64,000 nt of DNA from Litchfieldella qijiaojingensis (GCF_014651875.1 NZ_BMXS01000015.1:52365-116364), one strand, 5' to 3'. Counted from the stretch's first letter, positions 1 through 8,322 are shown. Notes: generated by a model from the letters alone, not told the origin. Translations and numbers: made by a program.

Positions 1-345
1 GAGGTGAGCGAGTATACGGTGATGGAGCGAGGTGGCCGCGTCGAGTTCAGTTTTCTACTGCCGCTGGAGGCCCCCTTGGCGTTAGAGGGGGAGGTCATGC
101 GCTATCAGGTGTTCGACCCCAGCTACTATCTCGAGGTCGTGCACGAGGCGGGCGATGACGAGACCCCGCTCGAGGAGGCTCTGGTCGTGGTCGGTTCCGA
201 CCTTGCCTGCACGACCAGCATCGAACCTGCAGATCCAGATCCCGCCAAGGTCGCCGAGGCCGCCATGCTCGATTATGACGATCAGGCCGAGCCTGGCTTG
301 GGCCGCTACTTCGCCGAAACCGGGGAGGTGGCATGCGACGGTTGA
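1..345 (+). CDS. DUF1007 family protein, 3' part only
   Basis: The reading frame is open from the first base, so the 5' end lies outside the window; only about 114 C-terminal residues are present. The acidic sequence, with VMRYQVFDPSYY near the middle, resembles the DUF1007 family. These are probably periplasmic or membrane-attached proteins usually encoded beside NicO/RcnA nickel-cobalt (or zinc) exporters. The end overlaps the start of the following NicO gene by 13 bp, so the two are very likely translationally coupled. The exact role of DUF1007 is not known; a metal-delivery or accessory role is inferred from context only. Confidence 0.75.
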   Translation, partial: EVSEYTVMERGGRVEFSFLLPLEAPLALEGEVMRYQVFDPSYYLEVVHEAGDDETPLEEALVVVGSDLACTTSIEPADPDPAKVAEAAMLDYDDQAEPGLGRYFAETGEVACDG

Positions 346-1373
346 GTCGTGCGGCGAAGGTTGGGAGCGCTCTGCTGCTCGTACTGGTAGGGTTCGTGCT
401 GTATGCCGCCACACAGGGCGGCATTGCTTCGTTAGGGTTGCAACTGGTGGTCTGGCAACGCGACCTGCACCGTGTCCTGACCCTGGCCATCACCGATCTC
501 TCTGGCTCGCCTTCACCCTCTGCCTGGGCGATGCTGCTGGGTGTCAGCTTCGCCTATGGAGTCTTCCATGCCGCAGGCCCCGGCCACGGCAAGGCCGTGT
601 TGACCACTTATCTGCTGTCTCAGGGCGGAGCCAAGCGTCGTGCCCTGGCCCTATCCTGCGCAGCGTCGCTGTTGCAGGGGTTGGTGGCCATTGCCCTGGT
701 GGCGGTACTGGTCCACGGCTTGGGGTGGCTGACGCGTCAGGCCATGGGCTCGGTGGCCTGGGTCGAGCAGGCCAGCTTCGTGATGGTCACCGTGCTTGGG
801 CTGTGGCTGTGCGGCCGGGCGCTGCGCCAGCTTCGCCAACCCATTCCGGTGTCTTCGGCTGTACCCCACGCTGAACCGCACCCTGCTCATCATGCTCACC
901 ATCCAGCGCATCATGAGCATGGCTGCGGGTGTGGCAGCGTGCATCATGTCGACCCGGCCAAGGCCGGCGATTGGCGCACGGCACTGGTTACGGTGATGGC
1001 GATCGGCATGCGGCCCTGCAGCGGTGGGGTACTGCTGCTGGGAGCGGCATCGCTGCTCGGGCACTTCTGGGCTGGCGTAGCGGCGGTACTGGTCATGGCG
1101 GCCGGCACGGCGTTGGCGGTATCGCTGCTGGCGCTAGCCAGTGTCATGGCCCGTGGCTGGGTGGAGCGCCGCTTGGCGAGCCGCGGGGGAGCCGGTCGCG
1201 CCAGGCGTGCCGTTGGCTGGGCAGCACTGGGCGGTGGGATGGCCATTGCACTGCTCGGGATCTCGCTGACGATGGCTGGTGTTTCCAACCCCGGGGCGCC
1301 GCTATTGAGCGAACCGCCTGCGCATGATGCCAGTGACTCGGCGCCACGCAGTAATCCCTTCGCTGGTGGTTGA
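333..1373 (+). CDS. NicO/RcnA-family nickel-cobalt transporter
   Basis: A 346-residue polytopic inner-membrane protein. The N-terminal helix is followed by the NicO signature HAAGPGHGK near residues 79-87 and a second conserved motif GMRPCSGG near residue 226. A histidine- and cysteine-rich cytosolic loop (about residues 170-207, many His plus CGCG) separates the two halves and is the expected metal-binding segment. The family exports or imports Ni2+/Co2+; pairing with a DUF1007 gene is typical, and zinc has also been proposed for such pairs. The 13-bp overlap with the upstream gene indicates an operon. Confidence 0.88.
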   Translation: MRRLSRAAKVGSALLLVLVGFVLYAATQGGIASLGLQLVVWQRDLHRVLTLAITDLSGSPSPSAWAMLLGVSFAYGVFHAAGPGHGKAVLTTYLLSQGGAKRRALALSCAASLLQGLVAIALVAVLVHGLGWLTRQAMGSVAWVEQASFVMVTVLGLWLCGRALRQLRQPIPVSSAVPHAEPHPAHHAHHPAHHEHGCGCGSVHHVDPAKAGDWRTALVTVMAIGMRPCSGGVLLLGAASLLGHFWAGVAAVLVMAAGTALAVSLLALASVMARGWVERRLASRGGAGRARRAVGWAALGGGMAIALLGISLTMAGVSNPGAPLLSEPPAHDASDSAPRSNPFAGG

Positions 1374-1385
1374 GGGAGCAGAACA

Positions 1386-1527
1386 GGTTCTGTCTGAAAA
1401 GTCGGCGAGCGAAGGCCAGGCAAGGCAAAAATCATCGAAAAAGCGGAGTTTACGTGGGTGTAAATGAGCATTTTGAGATGATTTTTAACGCCGCATGGGC
1501 AAGCGCAGACAGTTTTCGGATAGAACC
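1386..1527. repeat. MITE-like inverted-repeat element, copy 1
   Basis: A 142-bp element bounded by 15-bp imperfect terminal inverted repeats: GGTTCTGTCTGAAAA at the left and the reverse complement of GGTTCTATCCGAAAA at the right (13 of 15 match). The interior shares long blocks with the copy at 7645-7801 in reverse orientation, including GTTTACGTGG, TGTAAATGAGCATTTT and GATTTTTAACGCCG. It begins 12 bp after the stop of the NicO gene and its last base is the first base of the HIT gene's stop codon on the other strand. Short open frames inside it are artefacts of the element. Confidence 0.8.
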
Positions 1528-1949
1528 TAGCCAAGGTCCAGCCCCTGGATCTGAGCCAGTACCAGGTCGCGCATGGCGGCCTGGCCTTCAAGGTCGTAGG
1601 AACGAGCCTCGCCATGTCCCCACACTGGCGCGGGCCAGGCCGCGTCATCCGTCTTGCGCACGATAACGTGGAGGTGCAGTTGGGCGACCACATTGCCCAA
1701 CGTGGCGAGGTTGAGCTTGTCGCCTTGCGTGGCATCCTTCATGACACGGCCCACTTCTGTCGCCTCGTGCCAGAGCTGGACCTGGTCCGACGACGACAGC
1801 TCGAAGACCTCGCGAATGCCGGGGCGGCGCGGAATCAGCACCAGCCAAGGGAATCGCGCATCGTTCATCAGGCGAACCTGGCACAAAGGCAGATCGCAGA
1901 CCGGCAGGCTATCGCTCTCCAGGCGGGAGTCCAGGCGGAAATCGTCCAT
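1527..1949 (-). CDS. HIT-domain protein
   Basis: A 140-residue histidine-triad superfamily protein, a nucleotide hydrolase or transferase fold. The motif reads QLHLHVI in the NVVAQLHLHVIVR segment, so the first His of the classical triad is Gln. This variant is common in a proteobacterial subgroup of small HIT proteins, and the catalytic His of the last HxH is kept. The start MDDFRL was chosen because upstream codons lack family similarity and run into the divergent TauE gene. The stop codon coincides with the end of the repeat element at 1386-1527. Substrate unknown. Confidence 0.85.
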   Translation of the reverse strand: MDDFRLDSRLESDSLPVCDLPLCQVRLMNDARFPWLVLIPRRPGIREVFELSSSDQVQLWHEATEVGRVMKDATQGDKLNLATLGNVVAQLHLHVIVRKTDDAAWPAPVWGHGEARSYDLEGQAAMRDLVLAQIQGLDLG

Positions 1950-2030
1950 CGGATAGTCTCGCGAACAGAAAGTCACTCTCGGTTTTACCGCGTTGGCCGG
2001 TGAGATGCCAGGGTACGCAAGGACAGGGAT

Positions 2031-2783
2031 GTGGATATGACGTTTCAAGAAGGGCTGGCGCTGGTCGCGATAGGCGGCGTAGCGGGTTTCATCAATGTAC
2101 TGTCGGCGGGCGGTTCGATGCTGACCTTGCCATTGCTGATGTTTCTCGGCTTGCCGCCCCAGGTGGCCAATGGCACCAATCGTGTGTCCATCGTGTTGCA
2201 GAGTGTGGCGGCGGTCGGCAGCTTCCGGCGGGAAGGTGCCAGCCATGTCGGCTTGAGTCTGCGACTGTCGGTGCCAGCGGTGGCCGGCTCCGTGTTTGGG
2301 GCCTGGCTGGCCATGCAGGTCAGCGACACCTTGTTCGAAGCAATCCTGATTTCGGCCATGGCGGTGGCTTCGGTGGCCATGTTGTTGCCCCAGCCACGCG
2401 TCGACACGCGACCGCTTTCGTCGCAGGACCTGAGTCCAGCACTCTATCTGGCGATGTTCGGCATCGGCGTGTATGGCGGTTTTCTCCAGGTCGGGGTCGG
2501 CATCCTGTTCATGGCGGTGCTCTACCGCATGCTCAGGATCGATCTGGCTCAGGTCAATGTCTTCAAGGTCTTCATCATCCTGGTCTACATGCTGCCGGCA
2601 CTAGGGCTTTTCGTGTATCACGGTCACGTGCGCTGGGGCTATGGCCTACTTCTGGCCGTCGGCAGCATGGCTGGGGCCTGGCTGGCGGTAAAGGTCAATA
2701 TGGGGCCGCGTGGGGCGGCCTGGATCAAGTGGCTCACTGTTGCCGTCATCGTCACCATCATCCTGCGCTTGCTGCTGGGGTAA
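2031..2783 (+). CDS. TauE/SafE-family permease
   Basis: A 250-residue, highly hydrophobic protein with about eight predicted membrane segments in two repeats. The opening GxxAGFINVLSAGGSMLTLPLLMFLGLPP pattern is typical of the sulfite exporter TauE/SafE family (DUF81), anion permeases for sulfite, sulfonates or related organic anions. The GTG start at 2031 is 7 bp after AAGGA; an ATG two codons later is the alternative. It is transcribed divergently from the HIT gene. Substrate cannot be assigned from sequence. Confidence 0.85.
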   Translation: MDMTFQEGLALVAIGGVAGFINVLSAGGSMLTLPLLMFLGLPPQVANGTNRVSIVLQSVAAVGSFRREGASHVGLSLRLSVPAVAGSVFGAWLAMQVSDTLFEAILISAMAVASVAMLLPQPRVDTRPLSSQDLSPALYLAMFGIGVYGGFLQVGVGILFMAVLYRMLRIDLAQVNVFKVFIILVYMLPALGLFVYHGHVRWGYGLLLAVGSMAGAWLAVKVNMGPRGAAWIKWLTVAVIVTIILRLLLG

Positions 2784-2859
2784 GTTGGATAATTAGTGCT
2801 AATTTGTAGAAAGACGACTTTCCGTCACCATTATTTGGCCAAGGCGCGAGGAAACGACG

Positions 2860-3018
2860 ATGAAACGACTAGTATCCCTGTTGCTGGTATCGCTGTTCAC
2901 CCTGTCGCTGCTTAGCGGCTGCAATACCATGCGCGGTATGGGACAGGATATCGAGCGAGGTGGTGAAGCCGTGCAGGATGCCTCTAACGGCAACGACAAC
3001 GGTGGTGGTGGCTACTGA
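2860..3018 (+). CDS. Entericidin-like small lipoprotein
   Basis: A 52-residue protein: positively charged start MKRL, hydrophobic core, lipobox LLSGC with acylated Cys21, then a short soluble part containing MGQDIERGGEAVQDA and a Gly/Asn-rich tail. This is the entericidin A/B pattern (EcnB-like membrane lipoprotein, induced by stress or stationary phase in enterobacteria). GAGGA at 2848-2852 lies 7 bp before the ATG. Only one such gene is present, with no EcnA-type partner beside it, so a toxin-antidote role is not supported here. Confidence 0.8.
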   Translation: MKRLVSLLLVSLFTLSLLSGCNTMRGMGQDIERGGEAVQDASNGNDNGGGGY

Positions 3019-3112
3019 GCGATTGCCGTGCCCGCGGCTTGCTGCCACGATTCCGAATGGGGCAGGCTTCGGCCTGTCCCGTTTGTTTGCCCCCTTGGGC
3101 AAAGGACGTCAT

Positions 3113-3442
3113 ATGAGCTTCAAACCCCTTTCTCTGCTTGTCCCGATGTTGTTGATGGCTTGCAGCACTGGTTATCAGCAGCCCGTGGGCCGTGAGGAAG
3201 CGCCACCACCGCCCAGGGTCGACGACGTTCCCAACGTCGATGCCTGTGGCGCTCGGCCGGTGCAGGATCGCATTGGCCGTGCCTTCAGCGATTTGCTGAG
3301 GGAGGCCATCGCCGATGAGAGTGGCGCCGAGCGCGTGCGGGTATTGCGCCCCGGTGATGCGGCGACCATGGACCATCGTCCCGATCGGTTGAACATCCAT
3401 CTTGATGAGAACGACGTCATCGCCCGCATTGAATGCGGCTGA
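3113..3442 (+). CDS. I78-family peptidase inhibitor lipoprotein
   Basis: A 109-residue protein with a lipoprotein signal ending in LLMAC (Cys17). The C-terminal domain carries the inhibitor I78 pattern: VRVLRPGDAATMDHRPDRLNI followed by the acidic end DENDVIARIECG. I78 inhibitors (family of AFUEI from Aspergillus) bind serine proteases such as thermolysin- or subtilisin-like enzymes. The start was placed at 3113 because AAGGA lies 6 bp upstream and it gives a good signal peptide. Likely protects the cell envelope from extracellular proteases. Confidence 0.8.
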   Translation: MSFKPLSLLVPMLLMACSTGYQQPVGREEAPPPPRVDDVPNVDACGARPVQDRIGRAFSDLLREAIADESGAERVRVLRPGDAATMDHRPDRLNIHLDENDVIARIECG

Positions 3443-3463
3443 CCGGCCGCTTGCTCTTTGTGG

Positions 3464-4069
3464 TCAACCCAGGATGAAGATCACGCAGGCTGCGGTCATT
3501 CCTCCCATCAGCCCATTGAAGATTCGCCACGAACGTTCGCTCTTTAGCAGGCGACCGATGGCCAGACCGAATCCGGCCCACAATGCGATACAAGGCAGGG
3601 CTATCAGCTCGGCGAAAGCCGCCAGCAGCAGGGCGTTGATCAGAGTATCACCGCCTTGGGGCAGGAAGCCCGCCATCAATGCCAATCCCATGACCCAGGC
3701 CTTGGGATTGGCAAATTGGAAGGCAGCAGCCTGCCAGAACGTCAGCGGGCGACCCTCGCTCTCGGCGCGCAAGGTGGGAGGAGGCGCGGTGGCGATCTTC
3801 CACGCCAGGTAGAGTAGGTAGGCACTGCCGACGATTCGCAACGATGTCTGCATCGATGGGTAGCGCTCGAAAATCAGCCCCAGACCCAACGCGATGGCGG
3901 AGAACAGCACGAAGCAACCGCCCAGGATGCCCAGGATATGTGGCATGGTCCGCCAGAAGCCATAATTGGCTCCCGAGGCGGTGAGCATGACATTGTTGGG
4001 ACCGGGTGTGATGGTCATTGAGATCATGTACAGCGCTGCCGGTCCCAGGAAAGCCAATCCCTCGATCAT
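3464..4069 (-). CDS. LysE/RhtB-family amino-acid exporter
   Basis: A 201-residue inner-membrane protein with about six hydrophobic segments and the LysE signature TPGPNN near residue 20. LysE/RhtB proteins export basic or neutral amino acids or homoserine lactones. It is divergent from a MocR-type regulator, an arrangement in which the regulator usually controls the exporter. An ATG four codons upstream (4081) is possible, but that start lies inside a perfect inverted repeat likely to be the regulator's operator; the start at 4069 is preferred, without a strong ribosome-binding site for either. Confidence 0.85.
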   Translation of the reverse strand: MIEGLAFLGPAALYMISMTITPGPNNVMLTASGANYGFWRTMPHILGILGGCFVLFSAIALGLGLIFERYPSMQTSLRIVGSAYLLYLAWKIATAPPPTLRAESEGRPLTFWQAAAFQFANPKAWVMGLALMAGFLPQGGDTLINALLLAAFAELIALPCIALWAGFGLAIGRLLKSERSWRIFNGLMGGMTAACVIFILG

Positions 4070-4138
4070 AATTGCACCCATACAATTTTGCTTTGTTGGT
4101 TCCTTTCCAGGCGTTTTTTGAGCATAATGGGTGCAATT
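4070..4138. promoter_or_regulatory. 12-bp inverted repeat between lysE-like gene and mocR
   Basis: AATTGCACCCAT at 4070-4081 and its exact reverse complement ATGGGTGCAATT at 4127-4138, separated by 45 bp in the divergent promoter region. A -10-like CATAAT (4123-4128) for the rightward gene overlaps the right arm. MocR-type regulators bind repeated sites in such intergenic regions, so this is the best operator candidate. Confidence 0.6.
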
Positions 4139-4164
4139 GTGGCGTCAATGGATTTATTGTCACC

Positions 4165-5559
4165 ATGACAATTTGGTTGCCCGAACTGTCCGAGCAAGGG
4201 CCGCGCTATCGTGCCATCGTCAATGCCATTACACAGGCCATCCAGCGCGAACGATTGAAGCCGGGGGAGCGGCTGCCGCCTCAGCGCCGCTTGGCCGACG
4301 CCTTGGGAGTCACGGTGGGCACGGTGACCCGTGCCTATGCCGAGGCCGAGCGCCAGGGTTGGTTGATCGCTCGCGTCGGAAGTGGCACTTACGTCCGTGA
4401 GAGCGATGCGCCAACGGCCATCTTTCGCCAGACGCTTCCCGGTGATGATCAGGAACTCGTCGACCTAAGTCTCAGCCTGCCGCCGCCACACCCGAACCGC
4501 CCCCAGGGACTGGGTGAGGCACTCGGTGCCATTGCGCGCGATCCACTGGCGTTGGGGGAGGTCGTGGCTTACCAACACGAGCAGGGTATGACTCGGCACC
4601 GTGAAGTGTTGGCCGAGTGGATGACGCGACTGGGAATCGCCATCGATGCCGAGGAATTGATCGTCACCCAAGGTGGCCAGCATGGGATTTTCCTTGCCCT
4701 CCAGGCGTTGGCGCAGCCGGGGGAGCGTATAGCCGCTAGCATGCTCACCTATCCGGGGCTGATCTGTGCCGCGCAGCAACTGCACTTGAAGACGCTGCGA
4801 GTTCCCTTGGATGAGGAGGGGATGGATGTCGAAGCGTTGGCCCGGCTGTGCATTCAGCAGCCGCCGCGGCTGGTTTATGTCACGCCGGATCAGAACAACC
4901 CCACCGGTGCCTGTCTGTCGGAGACGCGGCGTGCGCGGCTGGCCGAGCTGGCTCGCGAATACGACTTCTGGATCGTCGAGGACGGCGTCCAATATCTCCC
5001 TCCTGAAGAACGGGGCACGCCACTGTATCGGCTGGCGCCAGAGCGGACGCTGTACCTGTTCAGCACCTCGAAGGTGATCGCCGGTGGTTTGCGTATCGGC
5101 ACCCTGCGCGTGCCTGACACATTGCGCGAGCGGCTGGCGACTCTGCAGCGTGCCCAGAGCTGGATGGTCCCTCCGCTGATGGCCGAGGTAGTATGCCGCT
5201 GGATCGATAGTGGTGCTGCCGAGCGGCTGCTGGTCTGGCAGTTGGAGGAAATGGACGCCCGACAACGCCTGGCACGAGACCGACTGGCGGCCTACCGACC
5301 CAGCGGCCGGCCCCATGGCTTTCATCTGTGGCTGGAATTGCCGCCGGGGCAGCGTGCCGCGCCCCTGATCGAGCAGCTCGAACGGCGACATGTGCGGGTC
5401 ACCAGTGCCGAACCGTTCTGTGTTGGCAGCGAACCGGCCCCACAGGCGATCCGCCTGTGCGTAAGCGCTGCCACTAGTCGCGACGCGTTGTCCAGGGCGT
5501 TGGATACGTTGGTCTCGCTGTTGGAGTCGCCACCGGCCATGCCGTGGCGAACCCTGTAA
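4165..5559 (+). CDS. MocR-type GntR/aminotransferase transcriptional regulator
   Basis: A 464-residue fusion. Residues about 10-75 form a GntR winged helix-turn-helix (LPPQRRLADALGVTVGTVTRAYAEAE). The rest is a fold-type I PLP aminotransferase domain with DQNNPTG and the PLP lysine in STSK (Lys303). MocR/PdxR-like regulators sense PLP adducts of amines or amino acids. The start at MTIW was chosen over longer frames because it begins just ahead of the HTH. Divergent from the LysE-like exporter, which it probably controls. Confidence 0.85.
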   Translation: MTIWLPELSEQGPRYRAIVNAITQAIQRERLKPGERLPPQRRLADALGVTVGTVTRAYAEAERQGWLIARVGSGTYVRESDAPTAIFRQTLPGDDQELVDLSLSLPPPHPNRPQGLGEALGAIARDPLALGEVVAYQHEQGMTRHREVLAEWMTRLGIAIDAEELIVTQGGQHGIFLALQALAQPGERIAASMLTYPGLICAAQQLHLKTLRVPLDEEGMDVEALARLCIQQPPRLVYVTPDQNNPTGACLSETRRARLAELAREYDFWIVEDGVQYLPPEERGTPLYRLAPERTLYLFSTSKVIAGGLRIGTLRVPDTLRERLATLQRAQSWMVPPLMAEVVCRWIDSGAAERLLVWQLEEMDARQRLARDRLAAYRPSGRPHGFHLWLELPPGQRAAPLIEQLERRHVRVTSAEPFCVGSEPAPQAIRLCVSAATSRDALSRALDTLVSLLESPPAMPWRTL

Positions 5560-5600
5560 CGTACGGTCGCGTCAAATGCCCGTTTCTCCGCCGGTAGTCA

Positions 5601-6602
5601 TCAGTCGTATTTGTTGCGCCATTGCTTGACGGCGATCTGTTCCTTGAGCATCTCGAGCATATCGAGCAATACCTGTTCAGTGATCTGGTCGGTGTGCGGA
5701 TCGACGTGCAGCCAAGCATCGAACCCGCTGTCGGCTAGGCGTTCCAGCAAGGCGCTGAACTCGGGTGAGCGCAGTCCCTCCGCGGCTTCATGGACCAGGC
5801 GACAGGCAATATCGCTGAGCGAGGAGTCCAGGGCGTTGGCGAGTTGGCTGCCCAGGGGCAGGCGCTTGAGACGTTGAATCTCGCGGCTCTCTGCCAGGGT
5901 ACGGCCTACCAGGGCGCTGACGTAGCGCATCAGGTCGGCACGGTTATGGGCATAGGCGGTGCCCGCCATGTCTTCCAGGCGGCGAGTGACTTCATGGATC
6001 AACTGCTGCTTGCGCGGCATGATCACGTCATCAGCGAGGCGCTGGGGTAACGACTCGCTGGCACGAATCTGGTCCTGGGCATTGCTCAGCAGGCGCAAGG
6101 CGATGCGGTCCGAGAGCTCCTCTAAGAGAATGTCATAATACTTGGCATACACGGCATAGAGCCACCAGCGACGGACGTCGATCAAGCCCAGGCGTTGCAG
6201 GCGATGCAGCAGCGACACGACACGCAGGATACGTAGCAGCCGGAAGCCGCCTACCGGAATGCAGCCCAGCACGTCGTACCAGTACACGAAAGGGTAGAAG
6301 AACCAGCGGTGATAGCGGCGCTCGGCAATGGCGACCGCCCAGCCCAGCAGCACGTCGAGGATGAATACCGCCACGAACGCCAGGTCGATGGCAACGAAGT
6401 TGGCATGCACATATCGGTCGTAGGTATCGTGCAAGTACGGCGCCATGGCCTGGAATGCTGCATTCAGTGGAGGCAACAGAAACAGACTGTCGAACAGCAA
6501 CAGCGCCAGGTTGGCGATCACTAGCGCGATGATCAGCAGGTCCCAAACCAGGTGGGCGCGTTCCCGAACCAAGTTTAGCGGGCGAGAGAGCGATGATGGC
6601 AT
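5601..6602 (-). CDS. Voltage-sensor-like membrane protein
   Basis: A 333-residue protein. Residues about 15-150 contain four hydrophobic segments, the last with regularly spaced arginines (RLLRILRVVSLLHRLQR), like the S4 helix of voltage-gated ion channels. The remaining 190 residues are soluble and mostly helical, with no visible pore loop or selectivity filter. AAGGAGG lies 7 bp upstream of the chosen ATG. It is 31 bp downstream of the CurA-type oxidoreductase and probably cotranscribed. It could be a voltage-sensing protein without a pore or a divergent ion-transport-family member; function unknown. Confidence 0.6.
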   Translation of the reverse strand: MPSSLSRPLNLVRERAHLVWDLLIIALVIANLALLLFDSLFLLPPLNAAFQAMAPYLHDTYDRYVHANFVAIDLAFVAVFILDVLLGWAVAIAERRYHRWFFYPFVYWYDVLGCIPVGGFRLLRILRVVSLLHRLQRLGLIDVRRWWLYAVYAKYYDILLEELSDRIALRLLSNAQDQIRASESLPQRLADDVIMPRKQQLIHEVTRRLEDMAGTAYAHNRADLMRYVSALVGRTLAESREIQRLKRLPLGSQLANALDSSLSDIACRLVHEAAEGLRSPEFSALLERLADSGFDAWLHVDPHTDQITEQVLLDMLEMLKEQIAVKQWRNKYD

Positions 6603-6633
6603 GGCGCCTCCTTGTGCCGACTCTCTTTCCAGC

Positions 6634-7623
6634 CTAGAGAGCGATGATCCGCTTGCCCAGATTGTCGCCGTCGAACAACCCGACCAGGGCGCCGGGCACT
6701 GCCGCAAGGCCCCCCTGCACCATGTCCAGCCGCCAATGAAGTCGGCCGCTCGTTACCCGAGGTGTCATCTCTTCCAGGAAGGTCTCGAAATGTGCTTCAT
6801 AATGCGGCGCCACGAAGGGAATCACCGCCACGCCGCGTTCTCCGAGCCGATTCAGATTGGGCGGTGCACGACGCGGGGTCTCCTGTTGGTATTGGCTGAT
6901 CAGCCCGCAGACGATGACGCGTCCCCCCGGTCGCATGGCTTCAATGGCCGCAGCGAAGCTGGTCCCGCCGATGGTCTCGAAATCCAGGGTCAGTCCCTCG
7001 GGGGCGGCGCGTTGCAACTGCGCGTCGAAATCGGGCGCACGGTGATCGAGCACGCACTCGAAGCCGATGCCGCGTAGCCAGTCGCGTTTATCCTTGCGTC
7101 CGGCAGTGACGATCAGCCGTGCACCGGCCTCGCGAGCGAGCTGCGCGGCAATCGAACCCACTGCACCGGCGGCGGCGCCTACCAGAACGCTATCCGCGGG
7201 GCCTGGCTTGCCGAGCAATCGCATGCCCAGCCACGCGGTAAAGCCGGTCATGCCAAGTGGATGCAGCCAGGACAGGGGTGGAGCACCCGGCGGGGCATGA
7301 CGCAGGCCATCTCCCTCGTGTGCGACCCACTCCTGCATCGGCAGATGGCCCACCGCCCAGTCACCGCGCGACCAGCCTGGCAGCCGGCTTTCTTCCACCT
7401 TGGCTATGGCATAGCCAGAGAGCAAGCTGCCCGCTTGCCAATGGGGAAGATAATCATAGCCTTCCGGTTGCATACGCGTGCGCATGTAGGGGTCGACGCT
7501 CATGAAGCAGGTCCGCAGCAGCAAAAAAGCGTCGTCAGCCCGCGGCGGGGCGATCTCCTCGAGCCTGAAATGTTCCTTGGCAAGTCGCCGCGTTGGGCGC
7601 TGAGCCAGAGTCAGGCGCTGCAT
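6634..7623 (-). CDS. CurA-type NADP-dependent oxidoreductase
   Basis: A 329-residue zinc-independent medium-chain dehydrogenase/reductase. The N-terminal half has SVDPYMRTRM; the Rossmann part has the glycine-rich GAAAGAVGSIAAQLA near residue 150. This subgroup (CurA, leukotriene B4 dehydrogenase-like, also annotated YncB) reduces activated double bonds of enones using NADPH. Likely cotranscribed with the downstream voltage-sensor-like gene. The natural substrate is not evident. Confidence 0.85.
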   Translation of the reverse strand: MQRLTLAQRPTRRLAKEHFRLEEIAPPRADDAFLLLRTCFMSVDPYMRTRMQPEGYDYLPHWQAGSLLSGYAIAKVEESRLPGWSRGDWAVGHLPMQEWVAHEGDGLRHAPPGAPPLSWLHPLGMTGFTAWLGMRLLGKPGPADSVLVGAAAGAVGSIAAQLAREAGARLIVTAGRKDKRDWLRGIGFECVLDHRAPDFDAQLQRAAPEGLTLDFETIGGTSFAAAIEAMRPGGRVIVCGLISQYQQETPRRAPPNLNRLGERGVAVIPFVAPHYEAHFETFLEEMTPRVTSGRLHWRLDMVQGGLAAVPGALVGLFDGDNLGKRIIAL

Positions 7624-7644
7624 GGCTCGGCCCGGTTACTCATA

Positions 7645-7801
7645 GGCCTTGTCTGAAAACTGCCTGCGCTCGACCATACGGCGTTAAAAATCAGCTTAAA
7701 ATGCTCATTTACAACCACGTAAACTCGTGCGCGAGCCCGGTCCGTTTTTCGCTGATTTTTGCCTAGTCTGGTTGTCGCTCGGCGCCTTTTCAGACAAGCC
7801 C
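7645..7801. repeat. MITE-like inverted-repeat element, copy 2
   Basis: A 157-bp element in opposite orientation to copy 1. Terminal inverted repeats are GGCCTTGTCTGAAAA (left) and the reverse complement of GGGCTTGTCTGAAAA (right), 14 of 15 matching. Both ends are flanked by TA, compatible with an IS630/Tc1-type target duplication. The right end overlaps the stop codon (CTA, 7801-7803) of the thioesterase gene by one base. It separates that gene from the next gene on the same strand. Confidence 0.82.
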
Positions 7802-8322
7802 TAGGCTTGGCCGATAGGTTGTTCGGCATAGTGATCTTCATGGGTGCGTCGCGCCTCTTCCTCGGCCTGCTTGCGCAGCTTCTTGCGCAATGCCGCCTTC
7901 TCGAAGCGCAATTTCTGCAAGGGGGTCTCCAGGCGCAGCGGCGGAACCTCGGCTGGTCTGCCGTCGGGATCCACGGCGACCATGGTCAGGTAGCAACTGT
8001 TGGTATGCCGGATCACCTTCTCCTGAATGTTCTCGGCGACGACCTTGATGCCGATTTCCATCGAAGAACGGCCCACATGGTTGACCGAGGCCAGGAATGT
8101 CACCAGTTCGCCGACATGGATCGGCTGCTTGAAGAGTACCTGGTCCACCGAAAGCGTTACCACGTAGCTGCCCGAGTAGCGGCTGGCACAGGCATAGGCG
8201 ACTTCGTCGAGCTTCTTGAGAATGGCGCCACCATGGACCTTGCCACTGAAGTTGGCCATGTCGGGGGTCATCAGCACGGTCATGGTGAGCTCGTGCTGGC
8301 GGGGGAGGTCATCGTAGGTCAC
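7801..8322 (-). CDS. Hotdog-fold acyl-CoA thioesterase
   Basis: A 173-residue single hotdog domain of the YciA/acyl-CoA hydrolase type: NFSGKVHGGAILKKLDEVAY carries the conserved Asn/Gly and Asp catalytic region, followed by SVDQVLFKQPIHVGELV. The C-terminal 35 residues are a charged helix (EKAALRKKLRKQAEEEARR). It hydrolyses acyl-CoA thioesters in the cytosol; chain length not predictable. The stop codon is directly abutted by repeat copy 2. Confidence 0.85.
   Translation of the reverse strand: MTYDDLPRQHELTMTVLMTPDMANFSGKVHGGAILKKLDEVAYACASRYSGSYVVTLSVDQVLFKQPIHVGELVTFLASVNHVGRSSMEIGIKVVAENIQEKVIRHTNSCYLTMVAVDPDGRPAEVPPLRLETPLQKLRFEKAALRKKLRKQAEEEARRTHEDHYAEQPIGQA

Noticed and set aside
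1370..1666. 98-codon frame with similarity to a frame at 7611-7841
   Set aside because: The similarity comes from the shared MITE-like DNA; the frames have no start signals and run into neighbouring genes.
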